A stretch of 9,415 bases of DNA from Alphaproteobacteria bacterium (GTDB lineage: Bacteria; Pseudomonadota; Alphaproteobacteria; Caulobacterales; Maricaulaceae), in contig JAUIEH010000078.1 of assembly GCA_030428405.1 (NCBI GenBank), positions 1 to 9,415 on the forward strand, read 5' to 3'. The translations under genes were made by a program, and so were the position numbers. Numbering within the stretch: the stretch's first letter is position 1; every line of letters begins with the position of its first letter. Below are positions 1 to 5,961 of the stretch, piece after piece. The notes beneath the pieces were generated by a model. The model was not told where the DNA came from and did not search any database. It worked only from the letters and a program-made list of their open reading frames with translations.

Positions 1-18
1 GTGAGTGTTAGGCTACAC

Positions 19-35
19 ACTTGCTTTTTGCAAGT
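19..35. promoter_or_regulatory. Inverted repeat before the HxlR gene, possible autoregulatory operator
   Basis: ACTTGC and GCAAGT form a perfect 6-bp dyad around a TTTTT centre, 14 bases before the ATG at 50. HxlR regulators bind as dimers to short dyads, often in their own promoters, so an operator is a reasonable inference. As RNA it would be a short hairpin with a five-U loop. The upstream promoter lies at or beyond the window edge. Confidence 0.4.
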
Positions 36-49
36 CACTAGGATGCGAA

Positions 50-409
50 ATGCGCGAAACAGATTTCAGGTCAGGCTGTCCGATCGCCACGACGCTCGAC
101 GTGCTTGGCGACAAATGGACTTTGGTCATTGTACGCGACATGCTTAACGGCAAAGCCAAATTCGCTGAGTTTCTGGGCTCGCCGGAAGGCGTGCCGACCA
201 ACATTCTGGCGGCGCGGCTGAAGCGCATGGTCGAAACCGGGCTCGCGAAAAAAACGGCGTATCAGGAACGACCCAAACGCTTCGCTTATGAGCTGACGCC
301 AAAGGGCCGCGATCTGATCCCGGTGGTCCACGCCATGTGTGGCTGGGCGAAGTCGCATTACTCAGAATGCTGGACGCCGCCGGTGGCGTTCATGGATTTG
401 CGGCCATAG
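50..409 (+). CDS. HxlR-family winged-helix transcriptional regulator
   Basis: This 119-residue protein is a DNA-binding regulator of the HxlR (MarR-like winged-helix) family. The N-terminal signature CPIATTLDVLGDKWTLVIVR covers residues 10-29, the recognition-helix region with ILAARLKRM is at about 52-60, and the wing with FAYELTPKGRDL is at about 78-89. Cys10 sits where many HxlR proteins carry a conserved cysteine; in some members, such as YodB, that cysteine senses electrophiles or oxidants. I chose the ATG at 50 because GGA lies about 6 bases upstream and the protein then starts close to the family signature. The frame stays open upstream to a GTG at 5, which would run through the dyad at 19-35. 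The stop lies 11 bases from the convergent SHOCT gene. The regulated target is not evident; HxlR targets are often divergent neighbours, here outside the window. Confidence 0.9.
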   Translation: MRETDFRSGCPIATTLDVLGDKWTLVIVRDMLNGKAKFAEFLGSPEGVPTNILAARLKRMVETGLAKKTAYQERPKRFAYELTPKGRDLIPVVHAMCGWAKSHYSECWTPPVAFMDLRP

Positions 410-420
410 CGCGCGAAGCG

Positions 421-1113
421 TCAGCCGCCGAACAACAGCTCGGCCTTTTTGGCTTCGAACTCTTCCGCCGATATCGCGCCGGCGTCGCGCATTTCGTCGA
501 GATGGCGCATGCGCTCGGCGATCTCCTTGCGCGAGGGGCCGAGCGGTGTCGGCGCCTCGCCGCCGCCTGGCGCTTCGTGAGCTGAAGAGACGTGGCCTGA
601 ATGCGCCGCATCGCTGACGGCGTCGGCGATCTCGCGCGCGGCGAGCGTCGGCGCGATGGCGAAGTCCCAGAACAGGAGCGAGCCCATCGCCAGCACCCAG
701 AAAAACACGCCGAGAAAGCTCAAGAGCAAAGCGGCGAGCAAAAACCCGCCGAGGCCGACGGCCATCAGAAACGGCGCGCGGCTCGGCACATCGAGCTGCG
801 CGCGCACGGTCAATGCACACAAATTCGGCTTGATCGTCGTGACCTCAGCAAGCGCGGCGTAGCGCGGCCGCAGCGCATCGAGCGCCAACATGCCGGGCCG
901 GGCGAACTGAAATCCGATCTGCGACGGCGCTTCGATCGAAAGGATCTGTGCGTCGTGAATGGCGAGATAGTCCTCGAGCCGCGTGAACGTCTCGCTCTGT
1001 GACCGGCGCGCGATGCGACGCTCGCACACGACGGGCGCGATGTCGGCGACGGAGGCCTCGACATCCGCGGCGCCGGCAAGCTGGCCGAGCCCCATATCGT
1101 GTTCCAATGGCAT
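421..1113 (-). CDS. Two-helix membrane protein with C-terminal SHOCT domain
   Basis: This 230-residue protein has unknown function. Residues 1-110 form a soluble region that I do not recognise. About 113-157 holds two closely spaced hydrophobic segments (rich in L, F, A and G, broken near 135-137), consistent with a membrane hairpin. A Gly/Pro-rich linker at about 176-194 leads to a short C-terminal SHOCT domain at about 196-228, recognisable from RHLDEMRDAGAISAEEFEAK. SHOCT domains are small helical modules, often oligomerising, at the ends of otherwise varied proteins. The ATG at 1113 gives the longest frame; an ATG at 1095 with GGA about 8 bases upstream is a credible alternative. The gene follows ubiB by 90 bases on the same strand and could be cotranscribed. 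The domain call is firm; no role is proposed. Confidence 0.8.
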   Translation of the reverse strand: MPLEHDMGLGQLAGAADVEASVADIAPVVCERRIARRSQSETFTRLEDYLAIHDAQILSIEAPSQIGFQFARPGMLALDALRPRYAALAEVTTIKPNLCALTVRAQLDVPSRAPFLMAVGLGGFLLAALLLSFLGVFFWVLAMGSLLFWDFAIAPTLAAREIADAVSDAAHSGHVSSAHEAPGGGEAPTPLGPSRKEIAERMRHLDEMRDAGAISAEEFEAKKAELLFGG

Positions 1114-1157
1114 GTCGCGCGCTCATTCTTCGCAAAGCGGGAAAAACAGCGCCGACA

Positions 1158-1170
1158 ATGATCTGATCAT
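1158..1170. repeat. 13-bp palindrome between ubiB and the SHOCT gene
   Basis: ATGATC and GATCAT are perfect 6-base arms around one central T, in the 90-base gap upstream of the SHOCT gene. It could be a protein-binding site. There is no T-run beside it that would make it a terminator, and a dyad of this length can occur by chance. Confidence 0.35.
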
Positions 1171-1203
1171 GGTTAGCGGAGCGTGAAAATCGCGTCCGTC
1201 GCT

Positions 1204-2799
1204 TCAGTTGAATGCAGCGGCGACGCTCGCGAAGGCGACCGCTGACACACCGAGCGCGAGGATCCACACGGCGACCGCGCGCCCGCGCGTGGCGCGGCTT
1301 TGCGCCGCCGCCAGACGGGCGAGCGTATCGTCGTCCAGCCTCAGCCCGCTCTCCGTCAGCGTCTCGGCGGCGGTGTTGAAATCCTCCAGCGAGCGCGGCA
1401 GGCGCTTCACGGCCGCGCGCAGGCGGCGCATGTCGGCGATTGCGTCATTGGCCACGCCTTGCGGTCCAAGCTCGCGGCGCATCCAGTGTTCAACGACCGG
1501 CCGCGAGGCCTCCCAAATGTCGTGATCGCGATCGAGCCGGCGTGCGACGCCTTCGACCTGCACCATGGTCTTCTGCAAAAGGATCAATTCCGGGCGCAGC
1601 GCCATGTCGAAAAGTTCGGTCACCTCGAGGAGCTGCAAAAGCACGCGGCCCATCGAGACTTCATTGGCGCGCTTGCCGAATATCGGTTCGCCTACGGAGC
1701 GAAGAGCTGCGGCGAAATCCTCGACCGAATGCCGGTCGGGGACATAGCCGGCTTCGAGATGGACCTGGGCGATGCGCCGATAATCGCGGACCAGAAAGCC
1801 ATGGAGTATCTCAGCGAGATAGCGCCGCTCGTCGGGTCCGATGCGGCCCATGATTCCGAAATCGACCGCCACCAGAGCGCCATCGCGATCGACGAACAGA
1901 TTGCCTTCATGCATGTCGGCGTGGAAGACGCCATGATCGAGCGCCGAGGTCAGGAAAGCACGGATCGCCGTGACGCCCAGCGCCTTGCGGTCGACGCCGA
2001 GCGCTTCGACCGCAGCGGCGTCGGAGAGCGGCGCGCCGTCGATCCAGGACGTCGTCATGACGCGCTTGGCGGAGCGGTCCCAGTCGACGCCCGGCACGCG
2101 AAAGTTTTCGATGTCGACGGAAACCTCGTCCATCTCTGCGGCGGCGGCCGCTTCCAGGCGCAGATCCATTTCCAGAACAAGCGAGCGCGACAAGGTCTCG
2201 ACGAACGCGATCGGCTCAAAGCGCCGCGAAGCCGGAATGAAGCGCTGCATCAATCCGCCGGCGAGACGGAAGGCGCGCACGTCACGCGCAATCGCGCGCT
2301 CAATGCCGGGCCGCAGAACTTTGACGGCGACGTCGCCCCCCTCGGTCGTGCGCGCGCGATGCACCTGGGCGACGGAGGCCGCCGACATGGCCGGCGCTAT
2401 CTCGCTGAACAGAGCCTCGCAAGGCTGCCCGAACTCGGCCGCGATGGCGGCCTTGGCGTCCTCGAGCGGGAAGGCCGCCATCTTGTCTTTGAGCGTAGCC
2501 AGACCCTCGGCGAAGTGGTCGCCGACAATGTCGCCGCGCGTGGCGAGGAACTGGCCGAGTTTGACATAAGCGGGCCCGAGGCTCTCGAGCGCACGCGCAA
2601 ACCGCGCGCCCGGATTCGCTGCGCGGTCGGGATGCGCGAACAAGCGCGCAAAGCGGCCGAGCAGGCGGGCGGGGGCGGGCAGCTTGTCCTGATACTCGCG
2701 CGGCAATAGCGCATCGTGGCGCGCGAGAGCCCAACCCGCGCGCATCAGCCTGACAAAGCTCGAAACCGTCGCAAACACAAAGGCGTATCTATGCCGCAT
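1204..2799 (-). CDS. ubiB: UbiB, ABC1/ADCK-family atypical kinase of ubiquinone biosynthesis
   Basis: UbiB is a membrane-anchored atypical kinase-like ATPase needed for aerobic ubiquinone biosynthesis; it is thought to help ring-modifying enzymes reach lipid substrates. Family motifs appear in order, numbered from the ATG at 2799: the KxGQ motif (KLGQ) at about 80-83, the Ala-rich nucleotide loop SAASVAQVH at about 139-147, the VAVK lysine at about 160, the catalytic-loop HADMHEGN at about 293-300, and the DFG metal-binding motif at about 313-315. The C-terminus has a hydrophobic segment at about 507-529, as expected for UbiB. At 531 residues it is a normal length. The start is uncertain: neither the ATG at 2799 nor an in-frame TTG at 2820 has a convincing ribosome-binding site. 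ubiE, commonly adjacent to ubiB, is here separated from it by a VOC gene and about 360 non-coding bases. Confidence 0.95.
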   Translation of the reverse strand: MRHRYAFVFATVSSFVRLMRAGWALARHDALLPREYQDKLPAPARLLGRFARLFAHPDRAANPGARFARALESLGPAYVKLGQFLATRGDIVGDHFAEGLATLKDKMAAFPLEDAKAAIAAEFGQPCEALFSEIAPAMSAASVAQVHRARTTEGGDVAVKVLRPGIERAIARDVRAFRLAGGLMQRFIPASRRFEPIAFVETLSRSLVLEMDLRLEAAAAAEMDEVSVDIENFRVPGVDWDRSAKRVMTTSWIDGAPLSDAAAVEALGVDRKALGVTAIRAFLTSALDHGVFHADMHEGNLFVDRDGALVAVDFGIMGRIGPDERRYLAEILHGFLVRDYRRIAQVHLEAGYVPDRHSVEDFAAALRSVGEPIFGKRANEVSMGRVLLQLLEVTELFDMALRPELILLQKTMVQVEGVARRLDRDHDIWEASRPVVEHWMRRELGPQGVANDAIADMRRLRAAVKRLPRSLEDFNTAAETLTESGLRLDDDTLARLAAAQSRATRGRAVAVWILALGVSAVAFASVAAAFN

Positions 2800-2903
2800 A
2801 AGTAAATAAGGCGAGCACAAGCGGCGCCTTTGTGCTGCGGCGTTTTCAGCGCGGCGTCAGTCAGGCCGCGATGATGTCGGTTTCGTTCTGTCGGCTGAAG
2901 TGG

Positions 2904-3275
2904 TCAGCCCATGCAAAAGGCGTTGAGCTTATTGCCGTCCAAATCGCGGAAATAGCCGGCATAGAACCCGCTGTCGCCGCGTGGTCCGGGCGCGCCCTCA
3001 TCCGTGCCGCCCAGCTCAATCGCCTTGGCGTATAAGGCATCGACGCTCGCGCGATCGGGACAGGCCAGCGCCACCATGACGCCGTTGCCGACCGTGGCTG
3101 GGTTCTGGTCGAACGGCTTGGTGACCGAGAAGCCGGCCGCGTTGGGGTCCGTCGCCCAGGCGATGAAAGTGTCCATTTCCATGAACCGCGAAGCGCCGAG
3201 CGTGGCGAGCAGCTCGTCGTAATATTTCGCGCTGCGCGCCAGGTCGTTCGTGCCGACAGTTACGTAGCCGATCAT
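2904..3275 (-). CDS. VOC (glyoxalase/bleomycin-resistance fold) family protein
   Basis: This 123-residue protein belongs to the vicinal oxygen chelate superfamily. The signs are the opening strand and helix MIGYVTVGTNDLARSAKYYD at residues 1-20, the central VGNGVMVAL at about 62-70, and the C-terminal GFYAGYFRDLDGNKLNAF at about 103-120, all typical of one-module VOC proteins. The superfamily includes glyoxalases, dioxygenases and resistance proteins acting as dimers, often metal-dependent; the substrate cannot be told, and no clear metal-ligand set stands out. The ATG at 3275 is preferred because CGGAG lies about 8 bases upstream and the protein starts exactly at the domain. The frame continues to 3380 without supporting signals, and that extension would include the likely promoter. 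It sits between ubiE and ubiB on the same strand but seems to have its own promoter (3325-3353), so its placement does not by itself imply a role in quinone synthesis. Confidence 0.9.
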   Translation of the reverse strand: MIGYVTVGTNDLARSAKYYDELLATLGASRFMEMDTFIAWATDPNAAGFSVTKPFDQNPATVGNGVMVALACPDRASVDALYAKAIELGGTDEGAPGPRGDSGFYAGYFRDLDGNKLNAFCMG

Positions 3276-3324
3276 GCAATTGCTCCGAGATAAAATTGAT
3301 CGCGCCCGAATCGCGCGCATTGGA

Positions 3325-3353
3325 ACAATAAGAGAACATAATATGCTTGTCGA
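3325..3353 (-). promoter_or_regulatory. Sigma-70-like promoter for the VOC gene
   Basis: Read on the minus strand, TCGACA (3348-3353) and TATTGT (3325-3330) are separated by exactly 17 bases, matching 5/6 and 4/6 of the sigma-70 consensus in a locally AT-rich patch. The predicted transcript would begin near 3318, about 43 bases before the VOC ATG. Two direct GAACA repeats (plus strand, 3323-3327 and 3334-3338), 11 bases apart, overlap the -10 and could be regulator half-sites. Confidence 0.5.
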
Positions 3354-3443
3354 CAGCGAAACGGCTAGGTCGACGCACAAAATTTTCGCCGCGCGTGCTG
3401 TCGCTGCTCCGTTCTCGGACTAATCGGATGTCAGATTACTGCA

Positions 3444-3477
3444 GCGGCGGAGGCGCTGCCCCCAACGCCTCCGCCGC
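3444..3477. repeat. Perfect 12-bp GC-rich hairpin, possibly the end of the ubiE transcript
   Basis: GCGGCGGAGGCG (3444-3455) pairs perfectly with CGCCTCCGCCGC (3466-3477) around a 10-base loop. It is the most stable-looking structure in the window. Read on the minus strand it follows ubiE by about 160 bases and could end transcription or protect the mRNA 3' end. No T-run follows on either strand, so it is not a canonical intrinsic terminator. Confidence 0.65.
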
Positions 3478-3548
3478 CCCGGTTCGCGAGACGTATCCCG
3501 GACCCGATCGCCCGTTGCCGGGCGCGACTAATCGTTATGCAACACGCG

Positions 3549-3593
3549 CTGGTTGCACCAGCCTGGTGGGTATCTGTTACCGTCGATGACGGT
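3549..3593. repeat. Cluster of short dyads just downstream of ubiE
   Basis: CTGGT-TGC-ACCAG (3549-3561) overlaps ACCAG-C-CTGGT (3557-3567), so one ACCAG arm can pair with either neighbour. ACCGTC-GAT-GACGGT (3579-3593) forms a tight 6-bp stem. They start about 40 bases after the ubiE stop on the minus strand and may structure its 3' end. No known RNA family is recognised. Confidence 0.4.
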
Positions 3594-3635
3594 GATGTGA
3601 CGCATTTTGGCAACGTCGAAATCTCTGAATCGCGT

Positions 3636-4454
3636 TCAAAGCCGCCAGCCGACGTGAAGTGCTGCGACGCCGCCCGAATAGTTCGTGTAGCTCACATTTT
3701 CGAAGCCGGCCTGGCGCAATTCGGAGGCGAAATCCTCCTGCTGGGGGAAGCGCCGGATCGACTCTACCAGATATTGATATGGCTCGGGGTCACCGGCCAC
3801 CCATCCGCCGATTTTCGGAATGACGTCGAACGACCAGCGTTCGTAAACAGCCTCCAGCACGCTCGTCGCGGGACGCGAAAATTCAAGGCAGAGAAATCGG
3901 CCGCCCGGCTTCAGAACGCGGCGCGCTTCGGTGAGCGCTGAGACGCGGTCTGTGACATTGCGGATGCCGAACGCGATCATGGCCGCGTCGCCGACGCGCT
4001 CGGGCAAAGGCAGCTTCTCAGCGTCGCCGCACACCCATGAGATGCGGTCTTCGTCCGAAAAGCGCGCGCGTCCGGCGCTGAGCATTTGCGCGTTGACGTC
4101 GACAATGATGGCGTCGCCGGGCTCTGCGTTGCGGCGCTTGCCCGCACGCGTAGACCGCGTCACCCAGCGCCGCGCGATGTCTCCCGTGCCGCCCGCTATG
4201 TCGATCAGGCGTTGGCCGGGTTGCGGGTTGGCGCGCGTGACGGCGAGGTCTTTCCAGATGCGGTGCACGCCGCCCGACATCAAATCATTCATCAGGTCGT
4301 AGCGCTCGGCGACGCGGTCGAACACGCCGCGCACCATTCCGGCCTTCTCGCCGGCGGGCACGTCCTGAAAGCCGAAGGATGCGCGTTCTTCGTCGCCGGT
4401 CTCGTCGCCCTGGTCGGCGTCGGGTGCGATGGCGGAGGGGTCTTGCGAGCTCAT
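3636..4454 (-). CDS. ubiE: UbiE, demethylubiquinone/demethylmenaquinone C-methyltransferase
   Basis: UbiE is a cytosolic SAM-dependent methyltransferase that adds the C-methyl group to the quinone ring during ubiquinone (and, where present, menaquinone) biosynthesis. In its 272 residues the family motifs run in order: FGFQDVP at 27-33, VFDRVAERYDLMNDLMSGG at 44-62, the SAM-binding loop LIDIAGGTGD at 83-92, FGIRNVTDR at 162-170, LKPGGRFLCLEFS at 181-193, YQYLVESIRRFP at 226-237, and the C-terminal NYSGGVAALHVGW at 258-270. A short acidic, poorly conserved tail precedes the core. The ATG at 4454 lacks a Shine-Dalgarno sequence but lies 6 bases after a TAGATT -10-like element, suggesting a leaderless mRNA. 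The hairpins at 3444-3593 may end the transcript, making ubiE monocistronic rather than joined to ubiB. Confidence 0.97.
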   Translation of the reverse strand: MSSQDPSAIAPDADQGDETGDEERASFGFQDVPAGEKAGMVRGVFDRVAERYDLMNDLMSGGVHRIWKDLAVTRANPQPGQRLIDIAGGTGDIARRWVTRSTRAGKRRNAEPGDAIIVDVNAQMLSAGRARFSDEDRISWVCGDAEKLPLPERVGDAAMIAFGIRNVTDRVSALTEARRVLKPGGRFLCLEFSRPATSVLEAVYERWSFDVIPKIGGWVAGDPEPYQYLVESIRRFPQQEDFASELRQAGFENVSYTNYSGGVAALHVGWRL

Positions 4455-4460
4455 CCGCGC

Positions 4461-4466
4461 AATCTA
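4461..4466 (-). promoter_or_regulatory. Possible -10 element of a leaderless ubiE promoter
   Basis: On the minus strand TAGATT ends 6 bases before the ubiE ATG, the spacing expected if transcription starts at or next to the start codon. No ribosome-binding site is visible. The -35 region is poor, so this is tentative. Confidence 0.35.
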
Positions 4467-4507
4467 GCGCGCAGGCGCCGCCTCAGCCATCGCGTCGCGC
4501 CGCCGCA

Positions 4508-4906
4508 TCAGCTCAAAAGCGCGATGATCGAGCCGATTGTCGTGAACCAGAGCGTCGAATAGCCGGCATTGATGAGAAACAGGCCGACCGAGCGGCGCTC
4601 GAACAGATAGATCACGCCAATTGTGCCAGAGACCCAGAACAGACCCGCGAGGAAGCCGTAGATCGCGCCCTGCGCCAGCGTGACGTCAGGGCCGAGAAAC
4701 GCGGCGAAGGTGAAAGAGGCGAGCAGACTGAGCACGAAGGCGCCGCCGAAAATGACGGCGGGGCTGCCCTGGCGCAGTTTTTCATCCGTCAGCTCGGCTT
4801 CGCGCTGCCAGCGCTTGCCCAGCAGGACGGGCGAGTACCAAAGCCCTCCGATCATGAAGCCCGACACGCTGGCGACGAGCACGGCGAGAATGCTGATTTG
4901 CGGCAT
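4508..4906 (-). CDS. DUF1761-type four-helix membrane protein
   Basis: This 132-residue protein looks like the DUF1761 family of small inner-membrane proteins of unknown function. Four hydrophobic segments lie at about residues 5-24, 49-70, 79-101 and 107-130. The first helix ends in GGLWYSPVLLGKRW (about 20-33), the WYSP signature typical of the family. The third and fourth helices are separated by LFERRS (about 101-106) and followed by LINAGYSTLW (111-120), also family-like. The ATG at 4906 has a good AGGGAGAG ribosome-binding site on the minus strand (4911-4918). The gene starts 107 bases after the AraC-type regulator on the same strand and may be cotranscribed with it. It sits 53 bases upstream of ubiE but need not share its function. 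The family call is fairly confident; the role is unknown. Confidence 0.88.
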   Translation of the reverse strand: MPQISILAVLVASVSGFMIGGLWYSPVLLGKRWQREAELTDEKLRQGSPAVIFGGAFVLSLLASFTFAAFLGPDVTLAQGAIYGFLAGLFWVSGTIGVIYLFERRSVGLFLINAGYSTLWFTTIGSIIALLS

Positions 4907-5013
4907 CGATCTCTCCCTGGATTCAACCGGCCCTTTGCGAGCCTTGGCGATATTGGCGGGCTTAAGCGTGTCGAGATTGGATGAATCGGACGCGCCGGCC
5001 GCGCGCCCGGAAC

Positions 5014-5859
5014 TTACGCTTCTTCGAGCATGAAAGCGTGGTCGCCGGAGACGATGCGCTTTTTCGCGTAGGCGGCCGGCGAGGTTCCGGCCAGCTCCTT
5101 GAAGTCGCGATTGAGATGGGACTGGTCGGCGTAGCCCGCCTCATACGCGATTGCGGCGAGCGGCATGTCCGTTCGGCGGATCAGCATCAGCGCACGCTCG
5201 AAGCGCAAAAGCTTGGCGGCGACCTTGGGTGAAACGCCGACCTGTTCGTCGAACACGCGGCCAAGCTGGCGCGCGCTCAAGCCTGCGCCGTCGGCGGCCG
5301 CGTCCACGCGCACGGCGCCGTGAAAACGCACGAGCATCGACCAGACATGCGCCGCCGCATCGTGCCAGAGCGGTCCGCGCGTCAGCCGGCCGATCAGGAA
5401 GTTCTCCATCAGCGCCATGCGTGCGGCGGGCTCATCTTCTTCGACGAGCTGCGCGCGCAGACGCTCCGCCTCAGCGGCGACCAGAGCGTTCAAGTCCGTC
5501 AGCGCGCCGGTCAACTCGCGCGCAGGCGCGTCGAACACGCGGAAAGCGGTCAGCGGCGACATGCGCGCACCCGTGAAGGCGGCGTGCTCTGCGGGCGGCA
5601 CGATCATGTGCTCGAGCTGAAGGCCGCAGACAAAGGCGTCCGCCGCCGGCGCCGCGCGGTCGACGATCAAAACGACGTCGCCAGTGGGAACGATGCGGTC
5701 TGATTTATGGCCTGCGCGCCCGGTCACGTCCCAGATGAGGCGCACGCTATTGCTCAGCGGCGGGCAGGGCTGCGCAGAATGATAAGTCCAATCGCCCAGC
5801 GCGGTGTCATAGCGCTCGACGTTCATGCGGGCGCGGACGTCGTCTGCGCTGACCTTCAT
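5014..5859 (-). CDS. AraC-family transcriptional regulator with DUF6597-like N-terminal domain
   Basis: This 281-residue cytosolic DNA-binding regulator has the usual AraC/XylS layout. The N-terminal half (about 15-115) carries PCPPLSNSVRLIWDVTG and RIVPTGDVVLIVD, resembling the DUF6597-type sensor domain found on many AraC regulators; its ligand is unknown. The C-terminal part (about 180-268) holds two helix-turn-helix units: the first around GLSARQLGRVFDEQVGVSP (193-211), the second and better conserved around PLAAIAYEAGYADQSHLNRD (233-252), followed by TSPAAY. The ATG at 5859 gives a full-length protein, though GAGG lies rather far upstream (about 14 bases). The gene is divergent from mutM across 102 bases and lies directly upstream of the DUF1761 gene, the most likely co-transcribed partner or target. 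Confidence 0.93.
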   Translation of the reverse strand: MKVSADDVRARMNVERYDTALGDWTYHSAQPCPPLSNSVRLIWDVTGRAGHKSDRIVPTGDVVLIVDRAAPAADAFVCGLQLEHMIVPPAEHAAFTGARMSPLTAFRVFDAPARELTGALTDLNALVAAEAERLRAQLVEEDEPAARMALMENFLIGRLTRGPLWHDAAAHVWSMLVRFHGAVRVDAAADGAGLSARQLGRVFDEQVGVSPKVAAKLLRFERALMLIRRTDMPLAAIAYEAGYADQSHLNRDFKELAGTSPAAYAKKRIVSGDHAFMLEEA

Positions 5860-5891
5860 GCTGGCGCGGCCTCATTAATTTCGACCGAGAA

Positions 5892-5921
5892 AGCCTAGCT
5901 GCGCCGTCTGCGCGCCCGCAA
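5892..5921 (-). promoter_or_regulatory. Weak promoter candidate for the AraC-type gene
   Basis: On the minus strand TTGCGG (5916-5921) and TAGGCT (5892-5897) are 18 bases apart, placing a start site about 25-30 bases before the ATG at 5859. Both hexamers match the consensus only partly. The 102-base gap must also contain the divergent mutM promoter. Confidence 0.25.
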
Positions 5922-5948
5922 GCGCTCGCCATCGCGTCTGAGCCCCCG

Positions 5949-5954
5949 TATATC
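5949..5954 (+). promoter_or_regulatory. Possible -10 element of a leaderless mutM promoter
   Basis: TATATC ends 7 bases before the mutM ATG, and there is no purine-rich Shine-Dalgarno sequence in the preceding 20 bases. This fits a leaderless mRNA starting at the ATG, a common arrangement in Caulobacter-like bacteria. No good -35 hexamer is visible. Confidence 0.35.
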
Positions 5955-5961
5955 GCTGGTC

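Larger units (their letters stand above)
3276..3635. other. Non-coding stretch between ubiE and the VOC gene
   Basis: These 360 bases hold no gene I can support. On the VOC side is a promoter-like pair with two GAACA repeats. In the middle is a very GC-rich perfect hairpin (3444-3477). Closer to ubiE are two smaller dyads (3549-3567 and 3579-3593). Open frames of 60-80 codons cross the region on both strands, but their composition is repetitive and they resemble no family I know. Confidence 0.6.

Noticed and set aside
1300..2709. A 469-codon open frame on the plus strand opposite ubiB
   Set aside because: It lies wholly antisense to a clearly recognised gene, has the composition expected from the complement of GC-rich codons, and resembles no family.
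3347..3613. Small genes of 60 to 80 codons in the gap between ubiE and the VOC gene
   Set aside because: The frames run through the GC-rich hairpin, giving Gly/Ala repeats, and have no ribosome-binding site or family resemblance.
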